From Polytrichum commune (taxonomy: Eukaryota > Streptophyta > Polytrichopsida > Polytrichales > Polytrichaceae), in the NCBI GenBank assembly GCA_950295325.1, contig OX485803.1:19222001-19282000 (forward strand): a DNA stretch of 60,000 nucleotides, written 5' to 3'. Shown here piece after piece: positions 12,061-25,349 of this stretch (positions are counted from its first letter, which is position 1; each line of letters opens with the position of its first letter). The position numbers and the translations under genes were made by a program. The notes under the pieces were generated by a model, which had not been told where the DNA came from, searched no databases, and was given only the letters and a program-made list of their open reading frames with translations.

Positions 12061-13765
12061 CCTCCTTCCTTACTTGTTTACCGAGACGGACCACACGTGA
12101 CATGAGGTAACAACACTTGTCTTATAGTGCTGCTTTGCAAACCCATTTCATGTTCATACACAAGGTTGCGACTATGTTGAAGGTGAAGCACCCCTCATTC
12201 ATGTGAGCCTCATGGTTGGCGTCACCTCTCCCCCTATATGTCTATCCTCCAATTTGAAATAGGCTACACTAGTGTTATAATAGACATCTGTGTAATAAAG
12301 TCCAAGAAAATGTTGCATGCAAATGAATCTCAAAGCATGTAAATCTTTGGCAATGGATGATTGGTCTCATGTCTCATGTCTCATAAAATTATAAACATGT
12401 GATTATACAACATGCATTGACATCTGAGACACGAGATGCAAATGATGTTGCATGTTCAATAATTTGGCCAACATTATTCCAAGTAACTCACTATGTGAAT
12501 GTGACTCCACGTTAAAAGTATAAGGGTTTGAGATTACAATGAATAGGTCGCATTTATTGGGATTTCATCTAGATGAATATAAGTGTCGGTTCCCATAGGA
12601 GCAAGCATGAATAAAGAGCATCTTTGTATGTAGACTATTGCCCCTTTTTTAGGGTGGGTTCCATCCACGGTGACATAAATATAATGGTCATGGGTACAAG
12701 GACTCGTAGTGTGTGGGGATGGGAGGGGGGGGGCATCTGAAGGACGACGAGAGGAGTAGACAAACATCTCAAAATAATGTCCTCTTCCATACAAAAAGGG
12801 GATAATATTATGAGTGCACTCTATTTACCAACCCACGATATTTAACATAAAATGTTTGTGATCTAAGTTATAATATTCCTATTGAATTGAGAACATAATT
12901 ATAGAGGGCTATTTGGTTCAACATTGGAGTGCCAAAATATGATTTCTACATGAAATTGTATAGGGTCAATGCATGACATCAAAGAACCTACCCGTGGTAA
13001 AAAGATTATGATACCAATCAAATTTTATGGGTATAATCATGGAGATAATAACATTCTTGTTGGGAGAATTTGAAGAAGAAGAAGAAAAAACTAAATAAGG
13101 GTACTTCTAGTGAATAATGTTGTTATGAATAGTAATGTATTGAATAGTGCTATCATGAATAGTATTTCTAGTGATTAATGCCATATTGAACCATGCTTTC
13201 TACATCTTTTGGTGGCACTAATTTCATAGCATAAAGAAACTTAATATCACCTTCACTGATTTCTTATACTCAATATTAGCCCTCCTTCATTGATTGGGAT
13301 AATCAATGTACCTTTGACTAGTCGAATCAATTAACTATCAATGCTAATTGTGTGCATCTTTGGAACCTTCTTCTCACTTTCCACACACGTGCACTTTATC
13401 TACCAAGTGGCAAACCATCTTGTATTTGATTGTGAAAGCATGAGCATTTTTAATGCCATTCAAATTCTAAACAATGTCACATTAGAAAGTTGCACTAGTT
13501 ATGAATTGTGAAATTGAATAGTAGATCGAAAGAATCAACAAACATCTACAAATGGGTTCAACAACTATTTGATGTGTTTGACATGAACTGGAGATGTACA
13601 TGTCCAAGACAAACATGTTGAAAAACTATATTATGAAAACGACGACTCCTAGCCAAGGTAAAAGAATACTGGTCTTGACATGTGCCTAACCTTGGAGAGC
13701 TTGGTCGCAAGATTGGTCCTCGATACATAACCTAGAAGCTTGCAGTTAGCATCTTGGGCTTTGAC
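12061..13765. other. Gene-free intergenic stretch
   Basis: A poly-G tract lies at about 12721-12733, and short imperfect repeats of GAATAGT(A/G) occur at 13110-13170. No protein or RNA gene was recognised. Confidence 0.4.
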
Positions 13766-13768
13766 TAA

Positions 13769-14195
13769 GGGCATCCCCAGGAGAGATAGTAAGCAACCCG
13801 CCAAAAATAATATATTATATGGTGTTTAGGGTGTTTGGGGAGCCCTCCATCTTGGGCGGGGCAGCTCATCTTGAGTAAGAGCCCACCAAAGCCTAGGCAT
13901 ACCCCCGGTATAATTAGGAAGCAATCAATAAGACAACGACACCTATTATCTGACATGGGATAAAGTAGGATATCGGAGTATCTGATATTAAAGTAATCTC
14001 TTGGCGGGCCGGAGGAGGGCCGCCATATGAACCATTTATGGCGTTGGAAGGCCTTTACTATACCCGGGCCGCTTCTAAATTATGCCGGACCGGACATTGG
14101 TGGGGATCAATTTATGCCGGTACCGCCACCTAAGAACCCGGGATGCCCCATTTTTGGCGTTGGCATGCCCTATGGCGAGGCTGCTGGGGACGCCC
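13769..14195. mobile_element. Tourist-like MITE (TAA target site)
   Basis: The inverted ends are GGGCATCCCCAG (left) and CTGGGGACGCCC (right), flanked by TAA at 13766-13768 and 14196-14198. The 427-bp body is clearly GC-richer than its surroundings (GGGCCGG and CCCGGG words), which makes it stand out. There is no transposase. Confidence 0.78.
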
Positions 14196-14198
14196 TAA

Positions 14199-14829
14199 GA
14201 ATTTACCCTAAAAGTCTCATGTCCTAGAACCCTCTAGGCACCAACATCGCTTTGATTTCTTGAGTTTGAATGAACATATAGAGGATCCACATTGAATCCA
14301 ACCCCACATTCGGGGCTCAAAACTTACTTATTCGACCCTCATTGGATTTATATGAATTTGAGAAGCCATAGAACTGTTGTTATTATTGTCAATGTTGGTG
14401 TCGGACCTTCATGTACATCCTTTCAATCGAAAACCAAGTCTTTAGGAGCCCAAGAAATCACCGTAAAGTCACCCAAACGTTGGGGAACAACAATTTGCGA
14501 TCACATATTAAGCAAGTGATGATTCTATCTTGTAAAACCTCTCAAGACATATCTAACATGCTATTAACTTTCAAGTTTCTCCAAGGGTTTGAATGCAATG
14601 AGCTTTCTTAATCCATCTATTTGAGATGCTCATATAGTTGTGCTCAATGTTTGTTCAAGTGGAACAAACATTGAGTAGTCGTTCTTTAATATAATGTGTC
14701 ATTATACTAGAGTTATCCATAAAGTCCCTCAAAGATGGATAAAACCATGGGTTTGATCCTTTGGGAAAGCTTTCTGTCAAGAGCTTGATTGCTCATCGTG
14801 TATCGGAGCCTATTTTGAAAGTTGGGTGA
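14199..14829. other. Gene-free intergenic stretch
   Basis: No recognisable gene or element between the MITE and the dispersed repeat that follows. Confidence 0.35.
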
Positions 14830-15160
14830 AACTTTAAATTGGGATCTCCTCTTTCCACCTCAAAAAAATTGAGAGAAATTTAAATCTAAAATAGAGTACA
14901 TGTGCATGAGACTCGTTGTTCTAACTCTTGGGTGACCTATGAAGGCTAGATTGACCTTTGCAAGGCTAGCTTGTCCCACCCTTCCTAGTAGGACAAGCTA
15001 GAAACCTGGTTTTTCTTGGCTTGACACCACCCTTGGTGTATGGTGATTTAAACATTAAGAAAACTTGGGTGCCTTTGATATGATTCTCATAAACTCGAGG
15101 TTTGGGACCAAACCCATGATTTCATCTACTTTACTTTACATAGAACTTTTTGTGTTGAAA
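14830..15160 (+). repeat. Dispersed repeat family, copy at 14.8 kb
   Basis: Collinear with 5300-5830: TTGACCTTTGCAAGGCTAGC, CCTAGTAGGACAAGCTAG, TATGGTGATTTAAACATTAA and AACTTGGGTG then CTCGAGGTTTGGG. The inverted pair CTAGCTTGTCC and GGACAAGCTAG flanks a short spacer near 14965-15004 and would form a small hairpin. Confidence 0.55.
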
Positions 15161-16124
15161 ATTGATTCCAACTTTGAAACATAACATTGAATTTGGGTGG
15201 AGTGTTTTCACGACTTGAGACAATGGAAGTTTATAGCCAAAATTACATCATGTAGGTGGACGCCCTTGATTATTGCATTGGCATCACGAGCGATGGATTG
15301 GGGAAGGGATTGCCCCAAGAGCAAAGAAAGTTGTATAAAAAGAAAATTTCCTTGACCAACTATTGTGTCTTCTATAATAAGGAAGGCTCCAAGCGTCCAT
15401 TACCAAACCCTCACTTAACCTCAAAATTTCAACTATTAAAATAGAAGGAATAATGTAACATGTGTTTGCTAACACTAACATGACTATGAATTTTTTTTTT
15501 TTTAAGACCTAACATTATCCAATTTTTAGAATTGTATGGCATGGCCTTCGGATGAAGGGTCAAGGTCCCTCATAATCGCATGGTCATAGCCTTTGGCCAT
15601 AGTGTAAAATGGCCCTTATAGCTTACACCTCATTCATGTACAAAAGACCAACCTCAAAAACCACAAGTACTGCATGTGTGTTAAGATTTTTGCAATGCAT
15701 TAACCTCAATTTTGGATTGCTGATGCTTAAATCTTTGTTGTTGTTGTTGCTATTTTTTTTGCTATTTTTTGGGTACGATGGAATCAAAGCAAAGTCCTCA
15801 AGACTCTCATCAACCTTATCACAATGCTTGTACTAAATTGGACAACGCTTATGGTATGTTTAAAGATGACATTGCTAGAGGGACCGGTTGGGCGAAGGAC
15901 GTTGTGATGAGTTTATAAGTACCCAATGTTGATGAGCATTGGAGTTTGTCTCCTTCCTTTCATTGGAGTGCAAGTGGAATGATAGTGTGTACATATGGTG
16001 CATGTGGTGGGCTTCAAAAAGAGAGACAAGAGGGCATGGCTATGTTAGTATAAGTCAAGTTGTAGGTGAGATGATATCCTTGCATGTATGTTTCATGGGA
16101 TTTGTAGGGCTTTGTCGTGCATCA
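15161..16124. other. Gene-free stretch with an orphan MITE end
   Basis: The text at 15590-15620 (CCATAGTGTAAAATGGCCCTTA) resembles the right end of the element at 7722-8234, but I found no matching left end. Poly-T occurs near 15490-15505. Confidence 0.35.
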
Positions 16125-16320
16125 CTATGAAAAGTGTAAATCTATGAAATCTATGAATGTGGATTGGAAATTTATTATTGCAATAGTTCGTCACATTGTC
16201 TATGGGAATAGAACCAATGGTACATAGTTGTAGTTTTGTAGTGCAATAGAGGTGAAGCTCACGAGTTGAAACAAATCCTAACATCCACAAGTATGTAACA
16301 ACTTTGCCAAAAAATTCCAC
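16125..16320 (+). repeat. Dispersed repeat, TTGGAAAT family
   Basis: The segments at 16125-16320, 21890-22110 and 23690-23960 share a word like ATCTAT(G/A)AAT followed by GGATTGGAAAT or GAGTGGAAAT, then (T/C)TATTAT(T/A) and, further on, a TAGTG- or CAGTGGTA-containing stretch. The similarity is modest. They could be remnants of one old element. Confidence 0.35.
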
Positions 16321-16477
16321 CCTCATAAAGGACACTTTAGGGACTCAAGACCCTTAACCCTTAAGCATCCAAAAGACTCAGTTTAGACCTCTCCATGCAC
16401 AAAAAGGTGTAGTTTGACCTATATATTTAAGTCAATTAGGTCAAATTGATCCCATCTAAAATCAACTCATTCATCTA

Positions 16478-16640
16478 CAGTCGAACCTTGATAATACGGC
16501 ACTTGTTTATATGACACCCTTGATATTATGACAGTTTTTTGCACGACCGAATTTTTTAGGTCAAAACTCCCTCTGTTATACAACTGCGACACTCCATAAT
16601 GCGACATTTAGAATCTCCGTTTTGTCATATTGAAGAGGTA
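16478..16640 (+). mobile_element. Pogo/Tigger-like terminal fragment
   Basis: The sequence starts CAGTCGAACCTTGATAATAC directly after a TA dinucleotide and continues with repeated GATAAT/ATTATG- and GCGACA-type words. Ends that start CAGT and run into TAATACGG-like repeats are known from Tc1/mariner pogo-type elements. I found no matching right end, so this would be a solo, decayed end. Assignment rests on the terminal motif only. Confidence 0.4.
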
Positions 16641-17659
16641 GTTAATGCTGAAGTTTCTCTATGTTATGTACATCTAAAATACATCCATTTTCACGTGGGA
16701 ACTACTTGGGAACTTCACTTATCATTTGGGAACTTAATGATAATTAGGGTTACTAGTGTAGACTGAACATGGTTAGGGTTAGAGTGGCCTCCTACCTAGT
16801 ATGTTGCCTTGTACACGGGTGATATAGTATCACCGGTATCTTCATGCTAAACATCATGCATCATTGTTGTCTAGGTTCGTATTAGAGAATTCTTTATATT
16901 TTGGTGTTAATGAAATTATTAGTTTTTAAAAGTTAGTAGGGAATTTAGATACGATGGTAGTTGCTAACTTGGGTAGGCAACACCAAAGATCTTTGGACTC
17001 CTATTTCAAGATTTCTTGAGAATATTTATATTTGTTTGGAGTTACACGTTATTGATTCATACCATCTATATTGCTTAAACTCATTGTATATGTTTTTAAG
17101 CTCATATTACTTATGTTTTTTAATCCCCTCAATAGTACGACAATTTTATGCCATTTTCCATATTAATGAGAAGACGACACCTCAACAATACAACTTTTCG
17201 TGTGTTTCCTAAACATGTCATACTAAAAAGGGAGAACAATAGTACGCTTTTTGAAACATGTTGTTAAGTACCTCAATACTATTGAATACGTGGGTTCAAA
17301 ATACATAGTCTAGGTGTCCTTGGATGCAAATAGATGCTTTGTGAAGTGAGAACCAATGTCATATATATGAGTATTTTATTGTCTCCTTGCCATATGATAA
17401 TACATTGCATAAAATTTCAAACCCTCAAGAAAAAAACCATGATGTTCAAACTTGATGAGGCTAGTAGAAATCGTGTATATAGGTCGTACATTGAACCTCT
17501 ACATTCTATAAGCAACAATGTACTTGAATTTGTATTGACTACGTATATCCATAAAGGGGCCTACCTAATTGAGTTTGTGGACTTAGATTCAAGTGATGAA
17601 CTTAGTTAGAGTTTGTTAGTGAGTTGAATATACTAGACCCTCTTTAAAGCAAATAGGAC
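16641..17659. other. Gene-free intergenic stretch
   Basis: Very AT-rich; the longest frames (about 90 codons) have no recognisable domain. Confidence 0.35.
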
Positions 17660-18037
17660 CATTCAATATGATATTTAGTGTCGCCAATTTTAATTGTCTT
17701 ACTGAATACTAATTGTAAACCACGGTATAGTGTCACCAACACTAAACGTTAACCCAACATTATTTGTCATTCCTTGCAAATTTTATTGGGGGATTATAGA
17801 TTTATAGTGTTGCAATCACTGTCACTTACCAAGTGATCTTTCATCCAAATTTCAATCATCCATGACAATAATTCATCACAAGTTGCTAACAAGAGAAGGT
17901 AGGGTTTTGGCCAATGGATGAACTCATCCATCATCCATGACAATACGTGTTCACTTATTCATAAGAAGTTTCATCCGAGAAGTTACCATAGTGACATTAA
18001 ATACCATATGACACGAAATATCATACTTAGTGTAGTG
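17660..18037 (+). mobile_element. CACTACACTAA-end MITE family, copy a
   Basis: Starts near AATATGATATTTAGTGTC and ends with GAAATATCATACTTAGTG then TAGTG, i.e. inverted ends of roughly 20-28 bp. The core shares long stretches with 18264-18683, 49450-49775 and 51268-51716, such as AATTGTCTTACTGAATACTA, TTATTTGTCATTCCTTG, AAGTGATC and TTTCAATCATCCATGA. The CACTA start recalls the CACTA superfamily, but there is no transposase and no clear target duplication. Confidence 0.6.
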
Positions 18038-18263
18038 TCAAGGGTAAAGATTTACACCATTCTCAATTGACGAGCTATGTTTTTATACCCTTTTGATATT
18101 GTTTAATATGTACATTATATACTTGTGAATCATGTACTTGTCTGATTTGGTATAACAATAGGTCTTGGAATTAGGTCGTTGTTTGAAGTGGTCGCTTTTC
18201 CTCAAATTCGACCACAATGTGTATAATAATACACCAAGTTGTGCGTAAAACTTGAGAGAGGCT

Positions 18264-18683
18264 CATTACACTAAACATTGTTTTTAGTGTCACCAATTTG
18301 TTTGTCTTGCTCAATACTAATCGTAAACCGCTCACGTAGTGTCCCCATCACTACTTGTAAACCTCACATTATTTGTCAATCCTTGTAAATTTATCGAGGC
18401 ACCACAAAATTTCCAATGTTGCAATTAATGTCATTTACTAAGTGATTTTTTATCCAGATTTCAATCATCCATGATAGTCATTCATTACATAATTGTTTAG
18501 GATGCACACTAGACCAAAAGTTGATGAATTAGAAGGAAATTAGGGCGACCTTATTTGAAACTTTATTGATATGAAGTCTCATTAGAAAAGTTAGGGTTTA
18601 GGGTTTAGGGCAGGGTGAAATTTAGGGTGAAATTTAGCCTAAACCCTAACCCATATGACACTAAATACAATATTAGCTAAGTG
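18264..18683 (+). mobile_element. CACTACACTAA-end MITE family, copy b
   Basis: The left end (CATTACACTAAACATTG) and core (GTCTTGCTCAATACTAAT, TTATTTGTCAATCCTTG) match copy a. The right part is rearranged: a telomere-like inverted stretch (18591-18653) lies just before the right end (GACACTAAATACAATATTAG). Confidence 0.55.
18591..18653. repeat. Telomere-like TTTAGGG inverted stretch
   Basis: TTAGGGTTTAGGGTTTAGGG is followed, after about 26 bp, by CCTAAACCCTAACCC, the complementary strand of the same motif. The plant telomere repeat is TTTAGGG. The short length (about three units) and head-to-head arrangement fit an interstitial patch inside a transposon-derived segment, not a chromosome end. 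Confidence 0.7.
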
Positions 18684-21600
18684 GCAATCCACACTCTTTG
18701 AAGACCGAGTTCATCAAAGTCATCAACAAGTTAAGTTCCCTTGCTTTTGAGCATAAATATGTCACATGGAAGGAAGGGACCTTGGAAGAATATACCACCA
18801 TGCGTAATAAACCCCAAGTAGGTGACCTCATTTAAACCATTTACCAATTCAATAAATTGAAAAGAACACATCTATTGTTGACATGCCAAAGTGGACGGGT
18901 TCAATTATGTAGGGTGACAATAGATTGGCCCACACCTTCTTGGAATCGGAGAAATAGTATTTCATGAGCATGCTCATGAGACATGGGTCATGTGTTCGTG
19001 ATCATTGGGCATCTCATGATCTTCGTGTGTACTTTTTGAACAACAATGCCCACAATCTTTTAGTTGTGAGGATTTTTATTCGAGCATGACAATTTTTATT
19101 TTTTAACCTCGTACATTTCGTTATTCCTCTTCTTCTTTTGTTGTATGTGAAATTTATTATGGTTGCCTTTGGAATTGTTTATTACAAAATTTACAATTAT
19201 GTTGAGTGTTTTGAGTATTCCATTACGGTTCCTATGTGTGCACCCAAGGACAATACTTGAAGCCCTCGATCGACACAAATGTGCATGAGGGGTTGTAGAT
19301 TGTTGGAGGAGGAATCGAACACAAACCCTTCAAGTACGCCAACGCTAATTAGAGTGACGTGTGCAAATATCGGTGTGGTTAAGGTCTTTGGTAAGGATCT
19401 TAAACATTTGAACCTACATTGATATATGTGATTGGGTTGCCTTTGCGAATACGACCGTGCTTATCAATCCATATGGAAGCCACATTAGAAAATTAATGTA
19501 TTTTATTATTATGGTAACAAGTATCCAAGAGAGTGTGGAATGCCGACAAACAAGAGTGGGACAACCTAATTGCAAGTATCAATGTAGTTGTTGGGTGAAA
19601 AAGGGTTTGGATAAACAAAGGTAGAGCCAACACATGATCACATTGTAGTAGTGTAGCAAAGGCGGGGCATTTCATTTAGTAGGAAGATTTGTATTAACTA
19701 TTTTGACAAACAAAATTACATTTGATCACCCCAACAACCACCATAGGGTCATTGAGCAGTGCCTTAAACAACAATAAATTATGTAGCATAAAGTCAACCC
19801 TCTAACAAACATGACCACAAAGGGAGGAGACTCAAAAATAAATCCTCTTGCAACAATATTTCTCAAGGTCAAAATGCAGGGGATACACCCCCTTCCCTCT
19901 CCATGCATGTTAACCTCATGAATAGATGGAAGCAAAAGGATCTAAACATGGAGCAAGTCACACAGAAACAATTCAACCATGGAGCGTCTAGAACAATGAT
20001 GACCACATTTGTAGCCACAAACTACTCATTACACTAAAGTTCTTTCTTCATAATTGCCACCTATTGATGTCATCATTCCAACACCGTAGCAAGGTTTTCA
20101 TCAACATTGATTTTTTGGAGATACGTTTTTTCGAAGACTAGTAAACCTTCGCTCCCAAACACCCGAGTGGTAGACAACCTTCTCTTTCTTAGCAAGAACC
20201 TCAAATGACCTCTTTTGGAGGCCACGCACAAATTGTTCTTGCTCAACAAGGGGTACGTGAACCCAAAATATCCGAGTACATTAAGCCTGAAATGGGTTTT
20301 GCATGTTCTAAATTGTTCCATGGGGTAGTTGCAAAGAGTTTTCGGGTAGGCCCCCAAAGGGAATACTCCAATGGACAACTACATGTAATACATGCTATCA
20401 TGGCTATATATAGATATGACACATTCACAAAAAAAAAGTTTAGAAGGTCCACTTGTAGAGTCGTATGAACTTGCTCATGAAATAGCTCCTTTTCGTGGCC
20501 TCTTTGAAAAATGTACTATATGATGTATATTGCTTTGATGGACAATGATAGGCCTTGACAAAAATATGAGAAAGCATCCATTACAAGCATACAAGTCCTA
20601 GATTATCGACATGCATTGGTGGAAGGGGTGCAAGCACGGTCAAGTACACAACTCCATTATCCTACTTAGGTTTAAGTGAAAGTGATTCAAAACTATATAC
20701 TAACTTTGAGTTTTGTGAAGGACAAAAAAAATCACAAACACTTGAAAAACACGTTGATCTACAAAGCCAAGCAATTTTTGTCAAAAAACTTATTTTTTTG
20801 GAAGAAAAGTCTACATATTTTAGAGGACGGTGCAAGTAGTGTGCAAGTAGATATATTGGGCACATAACTATCTAGAATTTGTTTAAAACATGATAACATT
20901 ATATTGAATTGATGTTTCTAATTTTTATTTGTAATGGTGCCCTCAAGGTTATAGTGAATTCAAGGAAACAAAATCCAACTTCAAAATATTTAAGGTCATG
21001 AAATCTATATCCAAAACCAGATTTAGCCATTACCTTTCGAGCAATACTTTTAATGATAAGTTTTGAAGACCTCATCCTGATATTCTACATTTGAGGGCGG
21101 CACAAAAAATATCCTAACTAAACAACACTTTACTACTATTTTAAGGCATTTGACCCAAAAAATTATGGTGTTAGTGAACCAAAGCACTTTTCCCATATAC
21201 TTGACAATGCTTGCTCGTGAAGAAATATGCAAATCTACCATTGTGATTTATGATTTTCTTATTGATTCATGACAAATGCCCATGACTCATTTGCTTATAG
21301 TGGTGAGACGTTCCCCAACATCACGTTCTTAGTGAGTTTCATAAAATGTGGGGTAAAGAAGCTTTGACTAGGGCATCCCGTTCTCTTGGTGATTGTCCTT
21401 TGAGCGATTGAAGTTAAGTTGATTTCAAAAAGGAACAAAGAAAAGATGAAGTTGCCAACGGAAGGCACGATGCAATTGATGACCCCCGAAATTTCAAGGA
21501 ACTTGGGGGCCGGGTTGCGTATCCTTACCAAAAGACCAAGACCGCCTCAAAAGGTGCAAAACCCTACCCCCACGAAAACAACAAGGATGCACATTCCGTT

Positions 21601-21889
21601 GCCATGTTTTATGATATTTAGGGCCATCAACGTGAGTCAAGGCTTGTCGTCCTCCCACATATGTTAACAGTGTTGGAAATGTGTTTTCGTTCTTACACTC
21701 CACTCATTTGTTCTTGGAATTGTTGCAACCACCGTTAACTTACACATCATCCATCCTTCATTCTTGGACTTCTTCCTTAGACCAACTCTAGCTCAAGCGA
21801 TAGACCGACCGCCTTTGCTACATGCCATGTAAGTGTGGCTGCAAAATGTCCACCACTACGGGTATGGTTGATTCACTTACTAGTGGTTC
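18684..21889. other. Gene-free intergenic stretch
   Basis: No supported gene. At 18700-18825 one plus frame reads through about 45 codons with a plausible protein-like composition and could be a retroelement scrap, but no domain is recognisable. Several overlapping open frames at 20.07-20.47 kb on both strands give no recognisable product. Confidence 0.35.
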
Positions 21890-22110
21890 TCTTTCATTAG
21901 ATGAGTATGAAATCTATGCATATGGAGTGGAAATTTACTATTGTAATAGACCAGGAAATCATATATTGGAGGAGAATCGGTGTTAGGGAACCACGAATTT
22001 TGTAGTGTGTTTTTTGATTGTTAACCGTTGTGTTGAAAAACAATGTGGTCTTATTTGCAGCCACATCCACCTCCATAGACAATTTCAACCATTGGATGGA
22101 TTGGGAATCG
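21890..22110 (+). repeat. Dispersed repeat, TTGGAAAT family
   Basis: See 16125-16320. This copy also contains ATAGACAATTTCAACCATTG, which resembles text near 1025-1055. Confidence 0.35.
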
Positions 22111-23689
22111 TGTTGTTCAATTAACTAGGATCCAAGTAAATATGTTCAAAAGACTTGTCCAAATTAATACATCTGAGAGTATTTTTTCACATCATTGAGA
22201 CATGCACATTGTAACACATTTTATTTGGAGGAAGAATCTAGAAGAATGTGAAGAAATCCCCAATTATAAATACTTTGAGAAGCAATGTGGTTAGATATTT
22301 CCTCTAGATGTGTATTTTTTCACAAATAACACAATGTACATGTAACTAAAGCGTGCTACAACAAGAGGTGGAATCCACATCTAGGATTAGTTACCATCAT
22401 TTCTAACATAGGGTCCACCGGTAGAATTGCACATATAAAATTTCATTATGCCTAGAACTCATGAATAAGTCTAGAATCACTCAAAACATGGTTAATTAGC
22501 AATTATGGATCATGAAGCTTGTCATTTCAACTTTTAAAATTGAAGTTGAGATGCAAAATTTATAAGAGGTCAAAATGCAGATTATTCTCTTGCTCTTGAA
22601 CCCTTAAATTTGTAAGTCTGTTTCACCCCAAAATATTCCGTATGAAAACATTGTGTTTGAAGAACTAAGTAAAGTTTCTTAAACACATTACGAATATATA
22701 ATTGTATAGATTAAAAACATAGCAAGTTAGTGATAACCTCAAATGGACGTAATTGTCAAAATGGTCTTCATCAAAATCCTTTGATGAAAATGTTCATGGT
22801 GGTCTCCAATGGGGCACTTTTGGAAACAATTGGACTACTTCCATGAACATTTTGGATGATGTGTTGATGAAATTCGTCCTTTATTTTGGCAAATTCTTGA
22901 AGATGCATAGAGGTTGCATAAGAGAAACGAACAACCGGTCATAATTTCATCTCAATTCATGTTTGTGTGAGGTTGGGGGGCGTTGTACACATGTCACAAC
23001 TCATAGGAAGATAGGCCCATTTCGTGAGTCCCAATGATACATGTGTCAACACTACGTAATAAAACTCATCCCTAACATTTAAAGTCCTTTGAATAAATCA
23101 TATTACTCAAAATGAGTGCCAAAGTTACACAATCGCTAAGTAGTCTTCCCATATGGATGTTTTGGGCTACTTTCATGCCACTCTAAAGATTAAAAAGAAT
23201 ACATGAATAAGTACATGTTTGTTTCCCCATATGTGTTTGCAAAAAGTTTAAAGTGACATCACCCCCCCTTTTTCTTTTTCTTTTCTTTTTTTTAATAATT
23301 TTCAAGTCAACATTGAAAATTTTATGCAATTGATTTTGATTAACCTTGTCATTTGTATTTTCTCGATTTCAATTGCCCACATTTGGTTGCTTAAGGAAGT
23401 TAAGATATAAGTGATCACATAAGCTTAGAAATGTCTATATGGAGCACATAGTCCACTATCAATGTAACACATGTATTTTAAATGTCCATCTTAACTAGAT
23501 GACTTGCTATATTCTACAAAAGTAAAGGCGTTCAAATTAGAAGAATGACCACAAAAGGTCCCCATCCCTCACATATATATGAAAACATGAAACACATGAT
23601 CACACATGCACACAATGGTGTAAACGAAAATAAATAAATTGGTGATTTGAGTGGCCTACCACTACAGGCTTTGCAATTCCTTACCACTA
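22111..23689. other. Gene-free intergenic stretch
   Basis: AT-rich, no gene, no clear element boundary seen. A CT/T-rich patch lies at 23260-23295. Confidence 0.35.
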
Positions 23690-23960
23690 TTTCTCTTCCA
23701 CTAAACATGTTTTGAATCTATAAATTTGGATTGGAAATCTGCTATTATACCAGATCATAAAACCATCTAGTGGAAAAGAACCAGTGGTAAGTGACTCCAA
23801 TTCCCGTAATATACATACATACCTACGTATATAGCCTCTCATTTGTTCACTAAACACAACATGATGGCCATATTTGCAGGCAAACATAGACAATGCAAAT
23901 ATATAATCACGTGATAAAAGGAAGGTAGTAGTCCCCAACCACATGGCTTCAATGCAGATT
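23690..23960 (+). repeat. Dispersed repeat, TTGGAAAT family
   Basis: Third member of the weak family described at 16125-16320 (AATCTATAAATTTGGATTGG and CTGCTATTAT). Confidence 0.3.
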
Positions 23961-24296
23961 TGTGATTGCACAAGTGCAAAAGAGTATAAGTGTCATTGTG
24001 AAGAAGGTTGCTCTCTTCTATGTGTGCACATAAATGACTTCCATTTCTCAAGCATGTGAGTGTTGTAGCGACCTTCCATTCTCAAGAATCCAATTGTTGC
24101 GATGATTAACCCACATGGAGTCATTTTCCATATTCGTTACTGTAAATTTTCCACACGTCGGTTCATGTTACCTATAAGTGATGCTTTCTCAAAATGATCT
24201 TCGCTCGGTTCAATGGACAGGTGACCAATATGAGACTTTTTAATCCTCCACTTCTATCCCCCCTTTTTACATCAAGGCTCCTTATTCATCTGAGTA

Positions 24297-25135
24297 TTTG
24301 CTGCATTCAAATACACAGCAGATGTAAACTTCCTGAAATATGTGAACTGTTTCAGCACAATAGTGTAACAATTATATTCAGGGATTGTTTGCGATTACGA
24401 GTATAGCTTGCTGCATCATGTTCATATGAAAGTGCGTATGCTAACTGCAATGATTTTCCCAAAAATCTTGCAAAGTTAAGGATAAGTTTTTGATGCAACT
24501 GTTGATTTTTTAGTGTATTCCCCTGGAATTACAAGAGTTGACATAGGAGCACTGTTTCAGTACAGTATAGTGACAATCATATTCAGAGATTCATTGCTGG
24601 AAACAATGCAGGAGGAGAGAGCCGAATTCGATCTAATTTCAGTGAAACTTGCAATCGTACTGAAATATCTTAAAACAACTGCAAAATTTAACATAGATTC
24701 AAATTGCATTTTGGATTTGAAGTGTAATCGCTGGAACTTTCAAGGGTCAAGTGTAGTGAATTGTTTCAGCACAATGCAGCAACAATCAACTTCAGGGATC
24801 ATTTTGCTTGAACCAATCCAGGAGGGTAGCCTGGATCTAGTTCCACTGAAAACTGCATATACAAAATGCAATGGTAACTTCAAACTCTTGCAATATTTAG
24901 CATCGTAAGTTACAGACGCACAGACACATTTGTGCAGCATATATCACAAGTTGCTTAACTTTGGATGTCCAACCGACTTGGATATGTATATGTTTCTCTT
25001 CCACATGCAAATCATACATCATGTTGCCACTTTGATTTCAGGTCAACCCACGGAACATTCAGGGTTCTAACAGATGAATAGTTTCAGCAGAATCCAGTCA
25101 AGAACAAACCTCAGGGCATTTAGGGCTTGCATACA
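24297..25135 (+). repeat. Degenerate repeat array (about 205 bp), block 1
   Basis: Four diverged units have cores at about 24341-24400, 24555-24620, 24756-24835 and 25074-25130. The consensus core reads roughly GTGAATTGTTTCAGCACAAT followed by GCAGTAACAATCAA and CTTCAGGGAT, and then TTGCTTGAAACAATCCAGGA. The first three are 200-215 bp apart. Between cores another shared part contains ACTCTTGCAAACTTTAGCAT and ACAGAC words. An open frame of 131 codons (24513-24908) spans two units in different registers, so it is not evidence of coding. The block lies just 3' of the first LEA-like gene. Confidence 0.65.
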
Positions 25136-25349
25136 CAAATAGAAATTGAAAAAACAAGATGTGATGACTTCTCAAAACTCTTGCAAACTTTAGCATAAAT
25201 TACAGACCGACAGACAAACAACTCCATCCGCTACGCGCCTTTACATTATTTTCTCCACTCCTCTCAAATGTACTAGTACTCACATAGGTCCCTGCTACTT
25301 TGTACACAGATTACAACGTTGTTGCAGCTACCAAAAAACAATTCTGCAT

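Noticed and set aside
18700-18825. Possible retroelement gag-like fragment on the plus strand
   Set aside because: About 45 codons of protein-like text, but no domain, no neighbouring pol motifs and no terminal repeats.
24513-24908. Plus-strand open frame of 131 codons
   Set aside because: It spans two units of the degenerate repeat of about 205 bp in different registers, so the frame is not conserved between units.
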